Of a DNA stretch of 64,000 bases, positions 32,619 through 41,661 are shown in pieces (position 1 is the first letter of the stretch; each line of letters opens with the position of its first letter). This DNA is from Favolaschia claudopus (Eukaryota > Basidiomycota > Agaricomycetes > Agaricales > Mycenaceae): the NCBI GenBank assembly GCA_037176885.1, contig JAWWNJ010000160.1:248001-312000 (forward strand). The letters are read 5' to 3'. A program made the position numbers and the translations under genes. The notes under the pieces are model-generated. The model did no database searches. It was not told the DNA's origin and saw only the letters and a program-made list of their open reading frames with translations.

Positions 32619-33114
32619 AAACCTTTTATCTCAATCCGTGTCTTCGACATCATGATTTTTATTTAGTCCGTTATCTTGTTGATATGTACCATCAGAGGCG
32701 GGAAGAGGAGCAGCGGAGAGTACGAATGAGATTGCTTGGAAGGGCGGGACGGTGGTAACTACACTCGTATTTATCTTTTGCTTGCAAACTCGCGTAATTA
32801 ATTTGTTTTGGCTGCAGAATTAGATGAATTTCGGACTTACTACTTCAGACCAGTAAAAATCGGCTCTGCAATGCGTAGGCCGGCCTTGAGGCAACAAAAC
32901 AAGGGTGCGCGCCAGTAAAGCGGAATCCTACTCAGAACTGGCTCTTCTTTCATATTCTGACATATGTAATTTAAATTTACCTATTTCACATTTCAAAGCC
33001 CCTTGTTTTTCCTAGATGGTCTGTGGGATTGGATCTCATCATCTGCCATCACGTGTCTCCTCATTTCTTTTTGAATCTGCATTTATACACCGCAACAAGC
33101 AAAACCCTTAGTGC
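32619..33114. other. non-coding sequence, nothing recognised
   Basis: This AT-rich spacer between two MITEs has no credible ORF or RNA gene. Confidence 0.4.
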
Positions 33115-33116
33115 TA

Positions 33117-33498
33117 CAGTGGCGGCAAAATCTGATGTCACCCCCAAAAAAGGAAATTTTCATCAAACCGCCTCTAATCTGCCCTTGCCATCGCCGTCTG
33201 GGGGCGACAAGGGCACAGATCCATTGACACGGAAAATACACTGCCTGTGGAAGCAAGATTGAGAAAGATAGGTACATTCATTGAGGAGGACTGGGCCAAA
33301 GATGGTTGGAAAGTCTTGCCCAAAAAGTCTTAATTTTCGAGGTATCCTAAGATGGAAAAGGGGTGCATGTGTTTTAAATCTATGTCTTGAATGTACTGCG
33401 AAAGGTCCGACCACAGAAAACAGGGCACAGAAAAGAAAACGAGTTGAGTTGATGAGAATTTCCTTTTTTGGGGGTGACATCAGATTTTGCCGCCACTG
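33117..33498. mobile_element. 382 bp MITE with 50-bp terminal inverted repeats
   Basis: CAGTGGCGGCAAAATCTGAT and its inverse, about 50 bp each with very few mismatches (GGAAATTnTCATCAA at the inner edge). TA lies at 33115-33116 and 33499-33500. Same family as 29191-29317 and 26823-29185. Confidence 0.92.
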
Positions 33499-33500
33499 TA

Positions 33501-33627
33501 AGACGCGGTGGTCTGCTAGCTACAAAGTAACTAGGTACGTGTCTCCTCATTCTCTTCGTCTCGCCCGCCTCCACGCATTGTGCCTCTGGCTCGGTGACTC
33601 CGTCTCTCTGAGACCTGCTACTATTCT
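33501..33627. other. spacer before the copia-A LTR
   Basis: Nothing recognised. The copia-A LTR probably begins near 33628 with TGTCAG. Confidence 0.3.
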
Positions 33628-33934
33628 GTCAGAATATGAATTATTCCGGGTAGCCGCCCTGCCGCTCCGGCCCTTGATAGATATCTGATACTTATCATAC
33701 AGCCTTGTTTTTACATATAAACCGTGCTCGTCTGTCCACCACCCTCAGTCTTTCATCCCACATTGCGGGAGACTGAGGGTGAGTTCTCTATCTATCTACC
33801 TACTTGTATTTACTTACTCATTGTGTAGTTATTGCGCCTTCCGCGCATTTTCAGGTATTTAATATATAGTCTTTCATCCCACATTGCGGGAGACTGAGGT
33901 TATTGCGCCTTCCGCGCATTTTCAGATTTTGTTA
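33628..33934 (+). repeat. probable 5' LTR of copia-A
   Basis: The right end is fixed by the primer site GGTTATGGGCC at 33935-33945, complementary to the anticodon region of initiator tRNA-Met as in copia elements. The left end (TGTCAGAATATG) is a guess from the other LTRs. It contains two direct repeats: AGTCTTTCATCCCACATTGC (33747, 33868) and TTATTGCGCCTTCCGCGCAT (33829, 33900). Confidence 0.5.
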
Positions 33935-34109
33935 GGTTATGGGCCACCGAGCGCTAGCTCTCTGAAGACGTACCTATTGGAAGACTCACCTGCTCGCTCA
34001 TCAGAGCTCGAAGCATCACAAGCACAGACTTGTATCAATCAATCAATCACACGACCTGTTGCCGAAATTCCCTCGGACTCTGGATATCTCACCTCGGACT
34101 TCTCACACA

Positions 34110-34793
34110 ATGTCAACTGCGGCAAACTCGGCTTCTTCTGAGCTTTCCGGAGCCCAAGACTGGCCGATTTTTCATGTTAATGCTACAGTGGAACTGCGCC
34201 TACAGGGAGTCTACACTCTGCTTGAATCTGTTATCCTCGCTGCAAATGCATCTGATGCCTCTGTTGCTGCTGCTGCCGTCACTCCTCTGCCTGCCACAGC
34301 TCCTGTTGCTGGAGTAGCTTTTAAGGATACCACTGGCGAACGTGATAGCCGTGCTTTAGGTGTCATTCAGAAGCTTCTTTCAGCAGAACTGCGCACAGAG
34401 TATGTCAACGAATCTAATGCTGGAATTCTCTGGGCCAAACTGCGCCAGCGCTTTGAAGCAGAAAATCGTGCCGATTCTGCAATGGGTGTTCTAGCAGAAC
34501 TTTTTAGCACCAAGCTCGTTATTGAAGGCCAACCAGAGCTCATGGATCGCAACAAGATTCTTTCTCATGTAGCTGCTATCAAGACCTGCTTTGATAGGCT
34601 TGCATGCCTGGAATTTCCATTCCCCCCAGAGCTTCAGCCTCTCATTCTGCTCAGCACTCTACCAGATGATAGCTACTGGACAGGCATTAAAGGGAACATT
34701 GTTTCCTCTCTTGGTCCAGGCATAACTTGGGATAAAACTCGTGCTCGCCTGATTACTCTTGGTAAACTACCAAAGAGTGAGAATGGCGACGAC
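34110..34793 (+). pseudogene. gag: copia-A Gag, N-terminal part (cut by chromovirus B)
   Basis: From ATG 34110 (MSTAANSASSELSGAQDWPI), 228 codons of copia-type Gag: AGILWAKLRQRFEAENRADS, FDRLACLEFPFPPELQPLIL, LSTLPDDSYWTGIKGNIV. The frame ends at ACGAC (34789-34793), where the chromovirus LTR begins. The missing part lies on the minus strand leftward from 51234: joining at ACGAC gives ..SENGDD-TALAAKSTNPGK.. in frame, followed by the zinc knuckle. The gene is therefore split by an insertion followed by an inversion (or misassembly). Confidence 0.88.
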
Positions 34794-35126
34794 TGTAAGG
34801 GCAACCTTTAGGACCCGAGATGTCTCGAGGGTCTAGCGAGGGAGAATCCAAAGTTAATTAAGAAGCTATTAAGAATACATCACAGCGCACCTAGCGAGGG
34901 AGAATCCAAAGAGAAGAAAGGCTGAGGATTCCCATGCTAGGTGCAGTAAACATATAGTAACTAGTTCCCACAAGCTCGGAGCAGTCGGCAATGATCCCGG
35001 GCCAAGTCACATGCCTTACTCCACGATGACATAGGGCTTTGGGGATTTGACAGGAAAGTGGGAAATCTGCAGGAGGCCTGCGTCATAGGTGGCTGTGTAG
35101 TGCCAAAAGAAGGAGTTCCCCTGACA
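34794..35126 (-). repeat. 3' LTR of chromovirus B
   Basis: 333 bp, TGTCAGGGGAA..CCCTTACA in element orientation. The polypurine tract GAGGGGGGGATGA lies next to it (35127-35140 region). Confidence 0.95.
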
Positions 35127-35164
35127 TCATCCCCCCCTCGGAATGCGGCGCCTCGACGCATAGA

Positions 35165-38100
35165 TCACACCTGAGCTGGAGTAGAAGAGCGGTCACGGAA
35201 GGGAAGGGAATCAAAGGCAGCGACAGCAATGGAGCGGGGTTTGGAAGGGTATTTGCGGTAGAAGGCAGCGACAGCGTCCGGGGCAAAGACATTAGAGTGC
35301 TTCACCCATTGATCATGGGACGGGTCATAACCCTTCCAGCGAACAAAGTACCATAGACTCCCATAGCGGATCTTGGCATCCAGTATCTCCTCGACCTCCC
35401 ATTGCTTGTCGCCAGGAACGTCAAGGACTGGTGGCGGCTCTTCGTGTCTGGGGCGAGTGGGGAATGGATCGGCTTCCACAAGCTGAAGCTTCACGACGGG
35501 GAAGACAGGGTGGAGGGCAGAGTACCGGGGCGGCAGCTCCAGTTTGAAGGCACCGTTACCGACGACCTTCAGAACCTTGAAGGGGCCGATACGCCGGTGG
35601 GAGAATTTGACCGAAGGGCGGGTGGTGCGGATATCTGAAGCATCAACCCACACCCGGTCACCAACCTTGATGTCTGGAGCTGGCGTCCGCCGGCGGTCAT
35701 AGTACTGCTTGTACTCTGCCTTGGCCTTGACTAGTGCGGCCTTCGCCTCAGAAACCCCTGACGCAATCCGGTCGTGGAACTCGTTTACAGCCTCCAACCT
35801 AGAACGTGCAGCGTGGGGCTCAAAGCCCATCCGTGGAAGCCGACCAGTGTCTGTCATGAACGGTACCTGCTGCGTGGAGGAGTGCATGTGGTTGTTGTAC
35901 GCAAACTCCGCTGCAGGTAGTAGCTCATCCCAGTCGTCCTGCTTGTAATTGGTGAAGAGCCGGACATACTGTTCGAGTTCCTGGTTAACGCGCTCAGTCT
36001 GGCCGTCGGTCTGCGGATGGTAGGCCGTAGAGGTGGCTGGGGTGACCCCAACGAGGCGCCAAAGCTCGCGCGTGAACTCTGCGATGAACTGGGTGCCACG
36101 ATCCGAGATGTACTTCTCTGGCAGGCCATGGTGGCGCCAGACGTTCCGGTAGTACAGCCGAGCAGCACCAACCGCGTCAATGGTGGTGTGACACTCCATG
36201 AAGTGCGCTCTCTTCCCAAGGGCACAGACAACGACCATGACTGCATCATATCCATGGGCCTCGGGAAGCTCGACGATAAAGTCGACTGACACGGTGTGCC
36301 AGCGCTCTTCTGGGATCTCTGTGGGGTGAAGCTCACCAATCGGAAGTCGACGAAGCGCCTTGGTGCGGCAGCACAAGTCACAAGTCGCGACATACCGACC
36401 GACATGGCGCGACAGCTGGGGCCACCAGTCGTTCCGAGACACGAGCTCCAAGGTCTTGAAACGACCGGCATGGCCTGCAACACGCGTGTCATGGTGCTGC
36501 TCCAGGATGCGTCGGCGGAGGTCCTTGTCTTGGGGGACGACAATCTTCCCCCGGAAGTAAAGAAGTCCACCTTCAATACGCCATTCCGAAGACCGGGCAG
36601 ACCGCACACCTCGGGCCTTGAGGAGTTCCTTCGCAGTCAGGGCAATGGGCTCTTCAAGGTCGGGGTCTCCAGCGAGCACATCACGAATGTCGCGCAGGAG
36701 GGGAGCTTCAGGGCCAGCAATAACCAGGGCCTCGGTGGCGCGAACGTGGAACAGCTCGGGTCGAAGCAGGGTAACGTCCTGGTTATCGTCCTGCACTCCG
36801 TGGTCCGGTCTCCGAGAAAGCGCGTCGGGGCGACCCATGAGGCGACCCGGTTGGTGGTGCAGCGAGAAGTCAAAACGGGAGAGGTAGAGAGACCACCGAG
36901 CTTGGCGACGGTTGAGCTTCTGGGCCTTCCGGAAATATTCCAGGTTTTTGTGGTCCGTCCAGATCTCAACCGGGTGCTGCGCGCCCTCAAGGAAGTGGCG
37001 CCACTCCTCAAGGGCTCGCACGATCGCAAGCATCTCCTTGTCGTGAATCTCGTAATTCCGCTGCACCTCGTTCAGGCTCTTGGAGTAGAACGCAACCGGA
37101 TGCCACTTGACATCGTCACCCTGCTGGGAGAGGACGGCACCGGTGGCATAGTCAGAGCTGTCAGCCTCGAGCCGGTATGGGCGTTCGGGGTTCGGGAGAA
37201 CCAGAACGGGGTCCCGAGTCACCCGCCGCTTGAGCTCGTCAAAGGCAGCTTGCTCTTCAGGCCCCCAGGTCCAGGCAATGCCCTTCTTGGTGAGTCTGAA
37301 GAGGGCTTGAGCAACGTCTGAGAAGCCCGCAATGAACCGGCGGTAGAAGTTTGTGAAGCCAAGGAACTGCTGCACATCCTTCTTATTCTCAGGCGCTGGC
37401 CAAGCTGCCACTCCTGCAACCTTTACAGGGTCCATCTCGACGTGGTTGTGGGAGATAATCACGCCGAGGTACTCAATGGAGGTCCGCTCAAACTCACACT
37501 TCTCGGCTCGAAGGTAAAGCTTGTTTGCGCGAAGCCTCCGCAGAACCTCTCGGACGATCTCTCGATGCCGACGGATGTCTGAGTGGGCAATGAGAATATC
37601 GTCGAGGTAGACCATGACGTCGCCAGAGAGGATAAGATCCTGGAAGATGTCGTTCATCATGGTCTGGAAGGTTGCAGGGGAGTTGGTCAGACCGAAGTAC
37701 ATGACCAGCGGCTCAAACAGTCCCCGGTTGGTCCGGAACGCTGCCTTCCACTCGTCGCCTTCACGGATTCGAACGTTGTTAAAGCCCCATCGGACATCGA
37801 GCTTCGTGAAGTACCGGGCTCCCCTGAGTCGGTTGATGAGGTCGTTGATTAAGGGGAGCGGGTAACGATTCTTCACGGTCATAGCGTTTAAAGCTCGATA
37901 GTCCTGTACGAACCGAAGTCCGCCGTCCTTCTTCTTGACGAAGAAGACGGGTGAGGCCATAGGTGATTTTGACGGTCGAATCCGGCCAGTGCCAAGTCCC
38001 TCCTCAATGAAGGCATCAAGTTCCTTCTGTTCGAGAGGCGAGATTGGGTAGACCTTGCAGTTCGTGGGTTTAGAGTCCGGCACGAGCTCAATGGCATGGT

Positions 38101-39106
38101 CCCAGGATCGGCGTTCAGGCAGCGAGTCAAAGGACTCCTTGTTGAAAACATCGTCAAACTCTCGGGCCCATTCGGGAACGTCCGAGCGCGCCGGGGCTGA
38201 GTTTTTGGCGTATGCCTCAGCCAGGCGCTGGGAGACGGTGCTTCCAGCACGGATATCCTCAGAAGGCAGGAACTGGGTGTAGAACACCCGGTCTCCCGGC
38301 TCAAGGGGGTCATCCACTTCATCCGCATCATCCACTTCATCCACATCATCCTCGTCATCATCCTCGTAGTCCGGGAACAGCTCTGGCAGGTCATCGTATT
38401 CATCTTCGCCTAAGTCTATGGCACAGATGGATGGAAGGGGACCAAGTCGGAGCTGCCGGAGGATCTCAGCGGCCAGGCGGGACTCTCGGCGTGCAGCGCG
38501 AGCCTCCAGGCGAACCTCGGTGCGGCACGTAGAGCACTCGCTGGGGCATCTGCTCATCTTGACCTCTCGGGTGTCCCAGTCGATCTCCGGGTTATGCTTC
38601 CGGAGCCAGGAGTAGCCGAGGATGAGCTTCTGCTTCCCAAGACGGGTAACAGCGAGCTGCATGCGCTCAGAGTGACCACGATACTGCAGCACGACGTCAG
38701 CCACCTCGCGGATCGCACCAGCCTCATTTGGCGAGCCATCCACATTGAAAACTGGAATGGGCTGTGCGAGGCGGCGGAGGGGGAGGCCGGACTTAGCTGC
38801 GAACTCAGAGTCAATGAAGTCTGAGGTGGCACCACAGTCAACGAGACCTTCGAGGGAAAGCTTGGTGGCGTCCTGGACTGCCTGAATCTCAAGGGGGAGA
38901 TGCAGGGAGTTGGCACCCGGTGCAGCAGCAACAGTATAGCGCTGAGGAAGTCTACGTTCCCAAGGCTTTCGCCGGATGCGTGGGGAACGGAGGGGAGCAG
39001 GGGGTACGTCTTTCATTTCGGCAGGTTCAACAGATGTAACATTGGCAGACTCATCATACAAACATGCGAAACGATTAGGAGACGCGATCGAGGGCGTACC
39101 GCTCAC
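35165..39106 (-). CDS. pol: chromovirus B Pol: PR-RT-RH-IN-chromodomain
   Basis: 1,313-codon intact Pol. Protease D90 in [10 protein letters not shown]; an acidic stretch ~230-265; RT ~350-515 with VYLDD at 499-503; RNase H ~645-765 ([30 protein letters not shown]). Integrase zinc region ends CDLCCRTK (909-916); DDE residues D942, D1002 and E1038 ([24 protein letters not shown]). A chromodomain occupies ~1235-1290 ([26 protein letters not shown]). Such chromodomains guide integration to marked heterochromatin in related elements. It starts at a GTG overlapping the gag stop by four bases in the -1 frame, so Pol is probably made by frameshift or re-initiation. No disabling lesion is visible. 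Confidence 0.95.
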   Translation of the reverse strand: MSGTPSIASPNRFACLYDESANVTSVEPAEMKDVPPAPLRSPRIRRKPWERRLPQRYTVAAAPGANSLHLPLEIQAVQDATKLSLEGLVDCGATSDFIDSEFAAKSGLPLRRLAQPIPVFNVDGSPNEAGAIREVADVVLQYRGHSERMQLAVTRLGKQKLILGYSWLRKHNPEIDWDTREVKMSRCPSECSTCRTEVRLEARAARRESRLAAEILRQLRLGPLPSICAIDLGEDEYDDLPELFPDYEDDDEDDVDEVDDADEVDDPLEPGDRVFYTQFLPSEDIRAGSTVSQRLAEAYAKNSAPARSDVPEWAREFDDVFNKESFDSLPERRSWDHAIELVPDSKPTNCKVYPISPLEQKELDAFIEEGLGTGRIRPSKSPMASPVFFVKKKDGGLRFVQDYRALNAMTVKNRYPLPLINDLINRLRGARYFTKLDVRWGFNNVRIREGDEWKAAFRTNRGLFEPLVMYFGLTNSPATFQTMMNDIFQDLILSGDVMVYLDDILIAHSDIRRHREIVREVLRRLRANKLYLRAEKCEFERTSIEYLGVIISHNHVEMDPVKVAGVAAWPAPENKKDVQQFLGFTNFYRRFIAGFSDVAQALFRLTKKGIAWTWGPEEQAAFDELKRRVTRDPVLVLPNPERPYRLEADSSDYATGAVLSQQGDDVKWHPVAFYSKSLNEVQRNYEIHDKEMLAIVRALEEWRHFLEGAQHPVEIWTDHKNLEYFRKAQKLNRRQARWSLYLSRFDFSLHHQPGRLMGRPDALSRRPDHGVQDDNQDVTLLRPELFHVRATEALVIAGPEAPLLRDIRDVLAGDPDLEEPIALTAKELLKARGVRSARSSEWRIEGGLLYFRGKIVVPQDKDLRRRILEQHHDTRVAGHAGRFKTLELVSRNDWWPQLSRHVGRYVATCDLCCRTKALRRLPIGELHPTEIPEERWHTVSVDFIVELPEAHGYDAVMVVVCALGKRAHFMECHTTIDAVGAARLYYRNVWRHHGLPEKYISDRGTQFIAEFTRELWRLVGVTPATSTAYHPQTDGQTERVNQELEQYVRLFTNYKQDDWDELLPAAEFAYNNHMHSSTQQVPFMTDTGRLPRMGFEPHAARSRLEAVNEFHDRIASGVSEAKAALVKAKAEYKQYYDRRRTPAPDIKVGDRVWVDASDIRTTRPSVKFSHRRIGPFKVLKVVGNGAFKLELPPRYSALHPVFPVVKLQLVEADPFPTRPRHEEPPPVLDVPGDKQWEVEEILDAKIRYGSLWYFVRWKGYDPSHDQWVKHSNVFAPDAVAAFYRKYPSKPRSIAVAAFDSLPFRDRSSTPAQV

Positions 39107-40218
39107 TCGTCGCGTGGGAGAAAACCCTGCTCTTCCTCGGCGGCTACAGACTCCGGCTCAGGGAGCGAGTCGGTGGTGGCAACCCGAGCCACAAGTTCGG
39201 AGAGGAGCTCGGACCCAAGCTGACGAATGACCTCGTCAAGGACATCAGCGGCTCGGACGTCAGCCGGGGTGGGGCAATCCCGGGCCAGGTGTGGACCGCC
39301 GCATCGGTAGCAGCCACGGGGAGGTCCTCTCCCAGAGCACATGCGATCAACGTCCATGGGGACTACCTGCGGAGGAGCAGGAGCTGGCATGGCCCGAGGA
39401 GGAGGCGCAGGGACAACAGGGAAGTCACCTGCTGGACGTGAGCGAGCGGCTGGCGGAGCTGAGGGGGCTTTCGGGAGAAGCCCAGCAGCACGAGCCCGCA
39501 CGTGCGATTCGTACTGGCGGTACGCTCGGGTCCGCCAAGCCATGTAGTCGCGGAGGTCTGGGGGGTCGCTGGACGAGGTGATGGCAGGGTCAAGGCCAGA
39601 GCGGAACTTGGTGACCTTGACCAACGCGTCAGCAAACCCAGCAAGGTCGAAGAGGTCTTCAAAGTCATCAGTGTACTTGAAGACATCCCGGGAGCCCATA
39701 TAGTATGCCCTAGACTCGAGTTTGTGTAGGGCGTGGTCCTGCTCGTTCTCCTCGACAAAGCGTGAGCAGAACTCCTTGGTGAAGGCGTCCCAGGTGAGGA
39801 AGGGGAAAGGGGTTTTGATGGACATGCGCTCAGCCCATTTTTGCGCAGAGTCTTTGGACATAAAGGACATGGTGAAACGCACTGCCTTTTCCTCAGACAT
39901 CTCGCCGCCTTCGACAAACGCCTCTGGGACCAGTCGGATGTAAGTCCGAGCTGAGTGAAGGAAGGCCCGGCCAGCCGAGCGGTCGCCGTCAAAGACGAAG
40001 GGGGGGTTCGGTCGAAGGACCGTTTTTGCTGCCGGGGTGAGGTTGGCAAAGAGTCCTGGACTCTCGGCCGGAGGCTCTGGAGGAGCGGCAGGGGTCGGAG
40101 CAGTAGTAGTGGGAGGATTGGCAGCGGTTTGAAAAAGCTCGACCAGACGGTCAACAGTCCTCTCGAGCCTATCCATCCGCTCGGCGGCGGCTGCAGCAGC
40201 GGCGGCAGAGTCGGTCAT
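39103..40218 (-). CDS. gag: chromovirus B Gag
   Basis: 371 codons from ATG 40218. An Ala-rich N-terminus ([18 protein letters not shown]) with a short predicted coiled coil is followed by a capsid-like region ([36 protein letters not shown]) and a proline-rich linker. One zinc knuckle reads [13 protein letters not shown], that is CX2CX3HX4C, one residue shorter than the normal CX2CX4HX4C. The spacing is the same in copy C, so it is a trait of the lineage rather than a sequencing slip in one copy. Gag packages the element RNA. The stop overlaps the Pol start. Confidence 0.93.
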   Translation of the reverse strand: MTDSAAAAAAAAERMDRLERTVDRLVELFQTAANPPTTTAPTPAAPPEPPAESPGLFANLTPAAKTVLRPNPPFVFDGDRSAGRAFLHSARTYIRLVPEAFVEGGEMSEEKAVRFTMSFMSKDSAQKWAERMSIKTPFPFLTWDAFTKEFCSRFVEENEQDHALHKLESRAYYMGSRDVFKYTDDFEDLFDLAGFADALVKVTKFRSGLDPAITSSSDPPDLRDYMAWRTRAYRQYESHVRARAAGLLPKAPSAPPAARSRPAGDFPVVPAPPPRAMPAPAPPQVVPMDVDRMCSGRGPPRGCYRCGGPHLARDCPTPADVRAADVLDEVIRQLGSELLSELVARVATTDSLPEPESVAAEEEQGFLPRDE

Positions 40219-40361
40219 GGTGGGTTCTAGAGAGGGGGAGGAGGGGGCAAGATTCGCGGTTTGCGCGTCCGAGACAGCAGAGGAGGAGTCCGACGAAGCG
40301 TCTGAAAAATCACCAAAGCGCGCAATCTTGACCAGTTAATCCCTTGGAGCCTTTCTTCTGC

Positions 40362-40694
40362 TGTAAGGGCAACCTTTAGGACCCGAGATGTCTCGAGGGT
40401 CTAGCGAGGGAGAATCCAAAGTTAATTAAGAAGCTATTAAGAATACATCACAGCGCACCTAGCGAGGGAGAATCCAAAGAGAAGAAAGGCTGAGGATTCC
40501 CACGCTAGGTGCAGTAAACATATAGTAACTAGTTCCCACATGCTCGGAGCAGTCGGCAATGATCCCGGGCCAAGTCACATGCCTTACTCCACGATGACAT
40601 AGGGCTTTGGGGATTTGACAGGAAAGTGGGAAATCTGCAGGAGGCCTGCGTCATAGGTGGCTGTGTAGTGCCAAAAGAAGGAGTTCCCCTGACA
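40362..40694 (-). repeat. 5' LTR of chromovirus B
   Basis: 333 bp. Compared with its partner it has cacgc/atgc at the two differing sites (partner: catgc/aagc, plus-strand reading). No TGG-type tRNA primer site is seen next to it; self-priming, known for some chromoviruses, is possible. Confidence 0.94.
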
Positions 40695-40851
40695 ATGGTC
40701 TACAATTAATCACTCTTACTCTTAACCCCCATCTTGACCTCTGAGTCTTTCTCTCTTGTGCCCCTCCGTGTGCTCCTGCACCTGCACTCCAGCAGCTCTT
40801 GTTCCGATCGAGCTCTATCGGCTTCCAGCCACCTCGGTTTATATTCTGATA
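40695..40851 (-). repeat. displaced piece of the element-D 3' LTR
   Basis: 157 bp matching the right LTR of element D (58384-58637), in inverted orientation relative to it. It ends CTGATA at 40851 and is followed by CCCAA (40852-40856), the reverse complement of the TTGGG beside element D's other LTR. With 57136-57237, minus the 5-bp duplication, it adds to exactly 254 bp, the length of the intact LTR. Confidence 0.9.
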
Positions 40852-40856
40852 CCCAA

Positions 40857-41277
40857 TGCCTTGCGAATGCTAGTCGTTTCCGACGTTTCGAGCATCTGTG
40901 CACGCGGCCCTCTCGCAAGAATGACGACTATGAATTGGGGTTTCTCGACGCAAGGTACGTCGTATAGGCTGTCGTACACTGATTCATCCTACCGCCCCCA
41001 TTGGCGAGTCTTTACACGAGGGAGCGTGTGAGAGGACGAGGGAGCATGAGGTAGTAAGGTACGCCCACGCATACATCGGATCTCACAATGCGTTAGCTGA
41101 AGGCAACTCAAAGTGAGCTTGTAAGCTGCCCCCCATCCCGCACCATCACTGCAAAACGAGGACGACAATTTGTATCTCGACGCATCAAGTCTCTCGATTC
41201 CCAGCACACCTAGATCAGCGCATCTGCGGCAATTTTGCTTGGTGTAGAGCCGTGAAACACCATGCCGCTCCCCAACG
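40857..41277. other. non-coding sequence, nothing recognised
   Basis: This is the original left flank of element D, now inverted. No credible ORF or repeat. Confidence 0.4.
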
Positions 41278-41279
41278 TA

Positions 41280-41542
41280 CTGTACTAATCCGACCAGTCG
41301 TTCACTGGGTGTCACCCGTCACCCAAATTGTTCACTGGACAAGTTGTTCACAACACGTCAATCACATCAAATTACTATATATGGTAGGCCGGCATCGCTC
41401 GGCACATGCCGGCCGGAGATTTTTTCGATTTTCTTGCCCTTTCTGGGCCAAAAAACTCGGTGTCACCCGTCACCACCTTCAGAAAGTTCAGTTCACGACG
41501 GGCCGTCACACATAACGTGAACAACCGGTCGGATTAGTACAG
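41280..41542. mobile_element. 263 bp TA-flanked MITE
   Basis: CTGTACTAATCCGACCAGTC and its inverse (two mismatches over ~26 bp). TA lies at 41278-41279 and 41543-41544. Inside are paired GTGTCACCCGTCACC segments and a CCGGCATCG..ATGCCGG hairpin. Confidence 0.85.
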
Positions 41543-41584
41543 TATAAGTTTCCTGTCGAACGAGGAAGCGCGTAGTCTCCCTAG

Positions 41585-41661
41585 TCAGACCATATATCCT
41601 GAGGTATTTTTTTGCTTTTAAATTTTGGGACGGACAGAAAGATACCTGATATATGGTCTGA
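41585..41661. repeat. 77 bp hairpin with ~19-bp arms
   Basis: TCAGACCATATATCCTGAGG on the left folds onto ..TACCTGATATATGGTCTGA on the right, with an AT-rich loop. No target duplication is evident. It may be a very short MITE. Confidence 0.6.

Larger units (their letters stand above)
34794..40694 (-). mobile_element. chromovirus copy B, full length
   Basis: This 5,901 bp Ty3/gypsy chromovirus on the minus strand has 333 bp LTRs at 40362-40694 (5') and 34794-35126 (3'). The LTRs differ at two positions seen by eye. Gag and Pol are both open and Pol is identical to copy C. The flanking pentamers do not match: acgac on the left, atggt on the right. They are the reverse complements of the flanks of copy C, pointing to recombination between the two copies. 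Confidence 0.95.

Noticed and set aside
36296..37321. 341-codon ORF opposite to chromovirus B Pol (and the same at 54608-55633)
   Set aside because: It is the antisense reading of a conserved Pol with GC-rich codons. Its sequence is dictated by the RNase H and integrase on the other strand.
34794..40694. solo interpretation: chromovirus B inserted without a target duplication
   Set aside because: The mismatch of its flanks is fully explained by the crosswise match with copy C's flanks.
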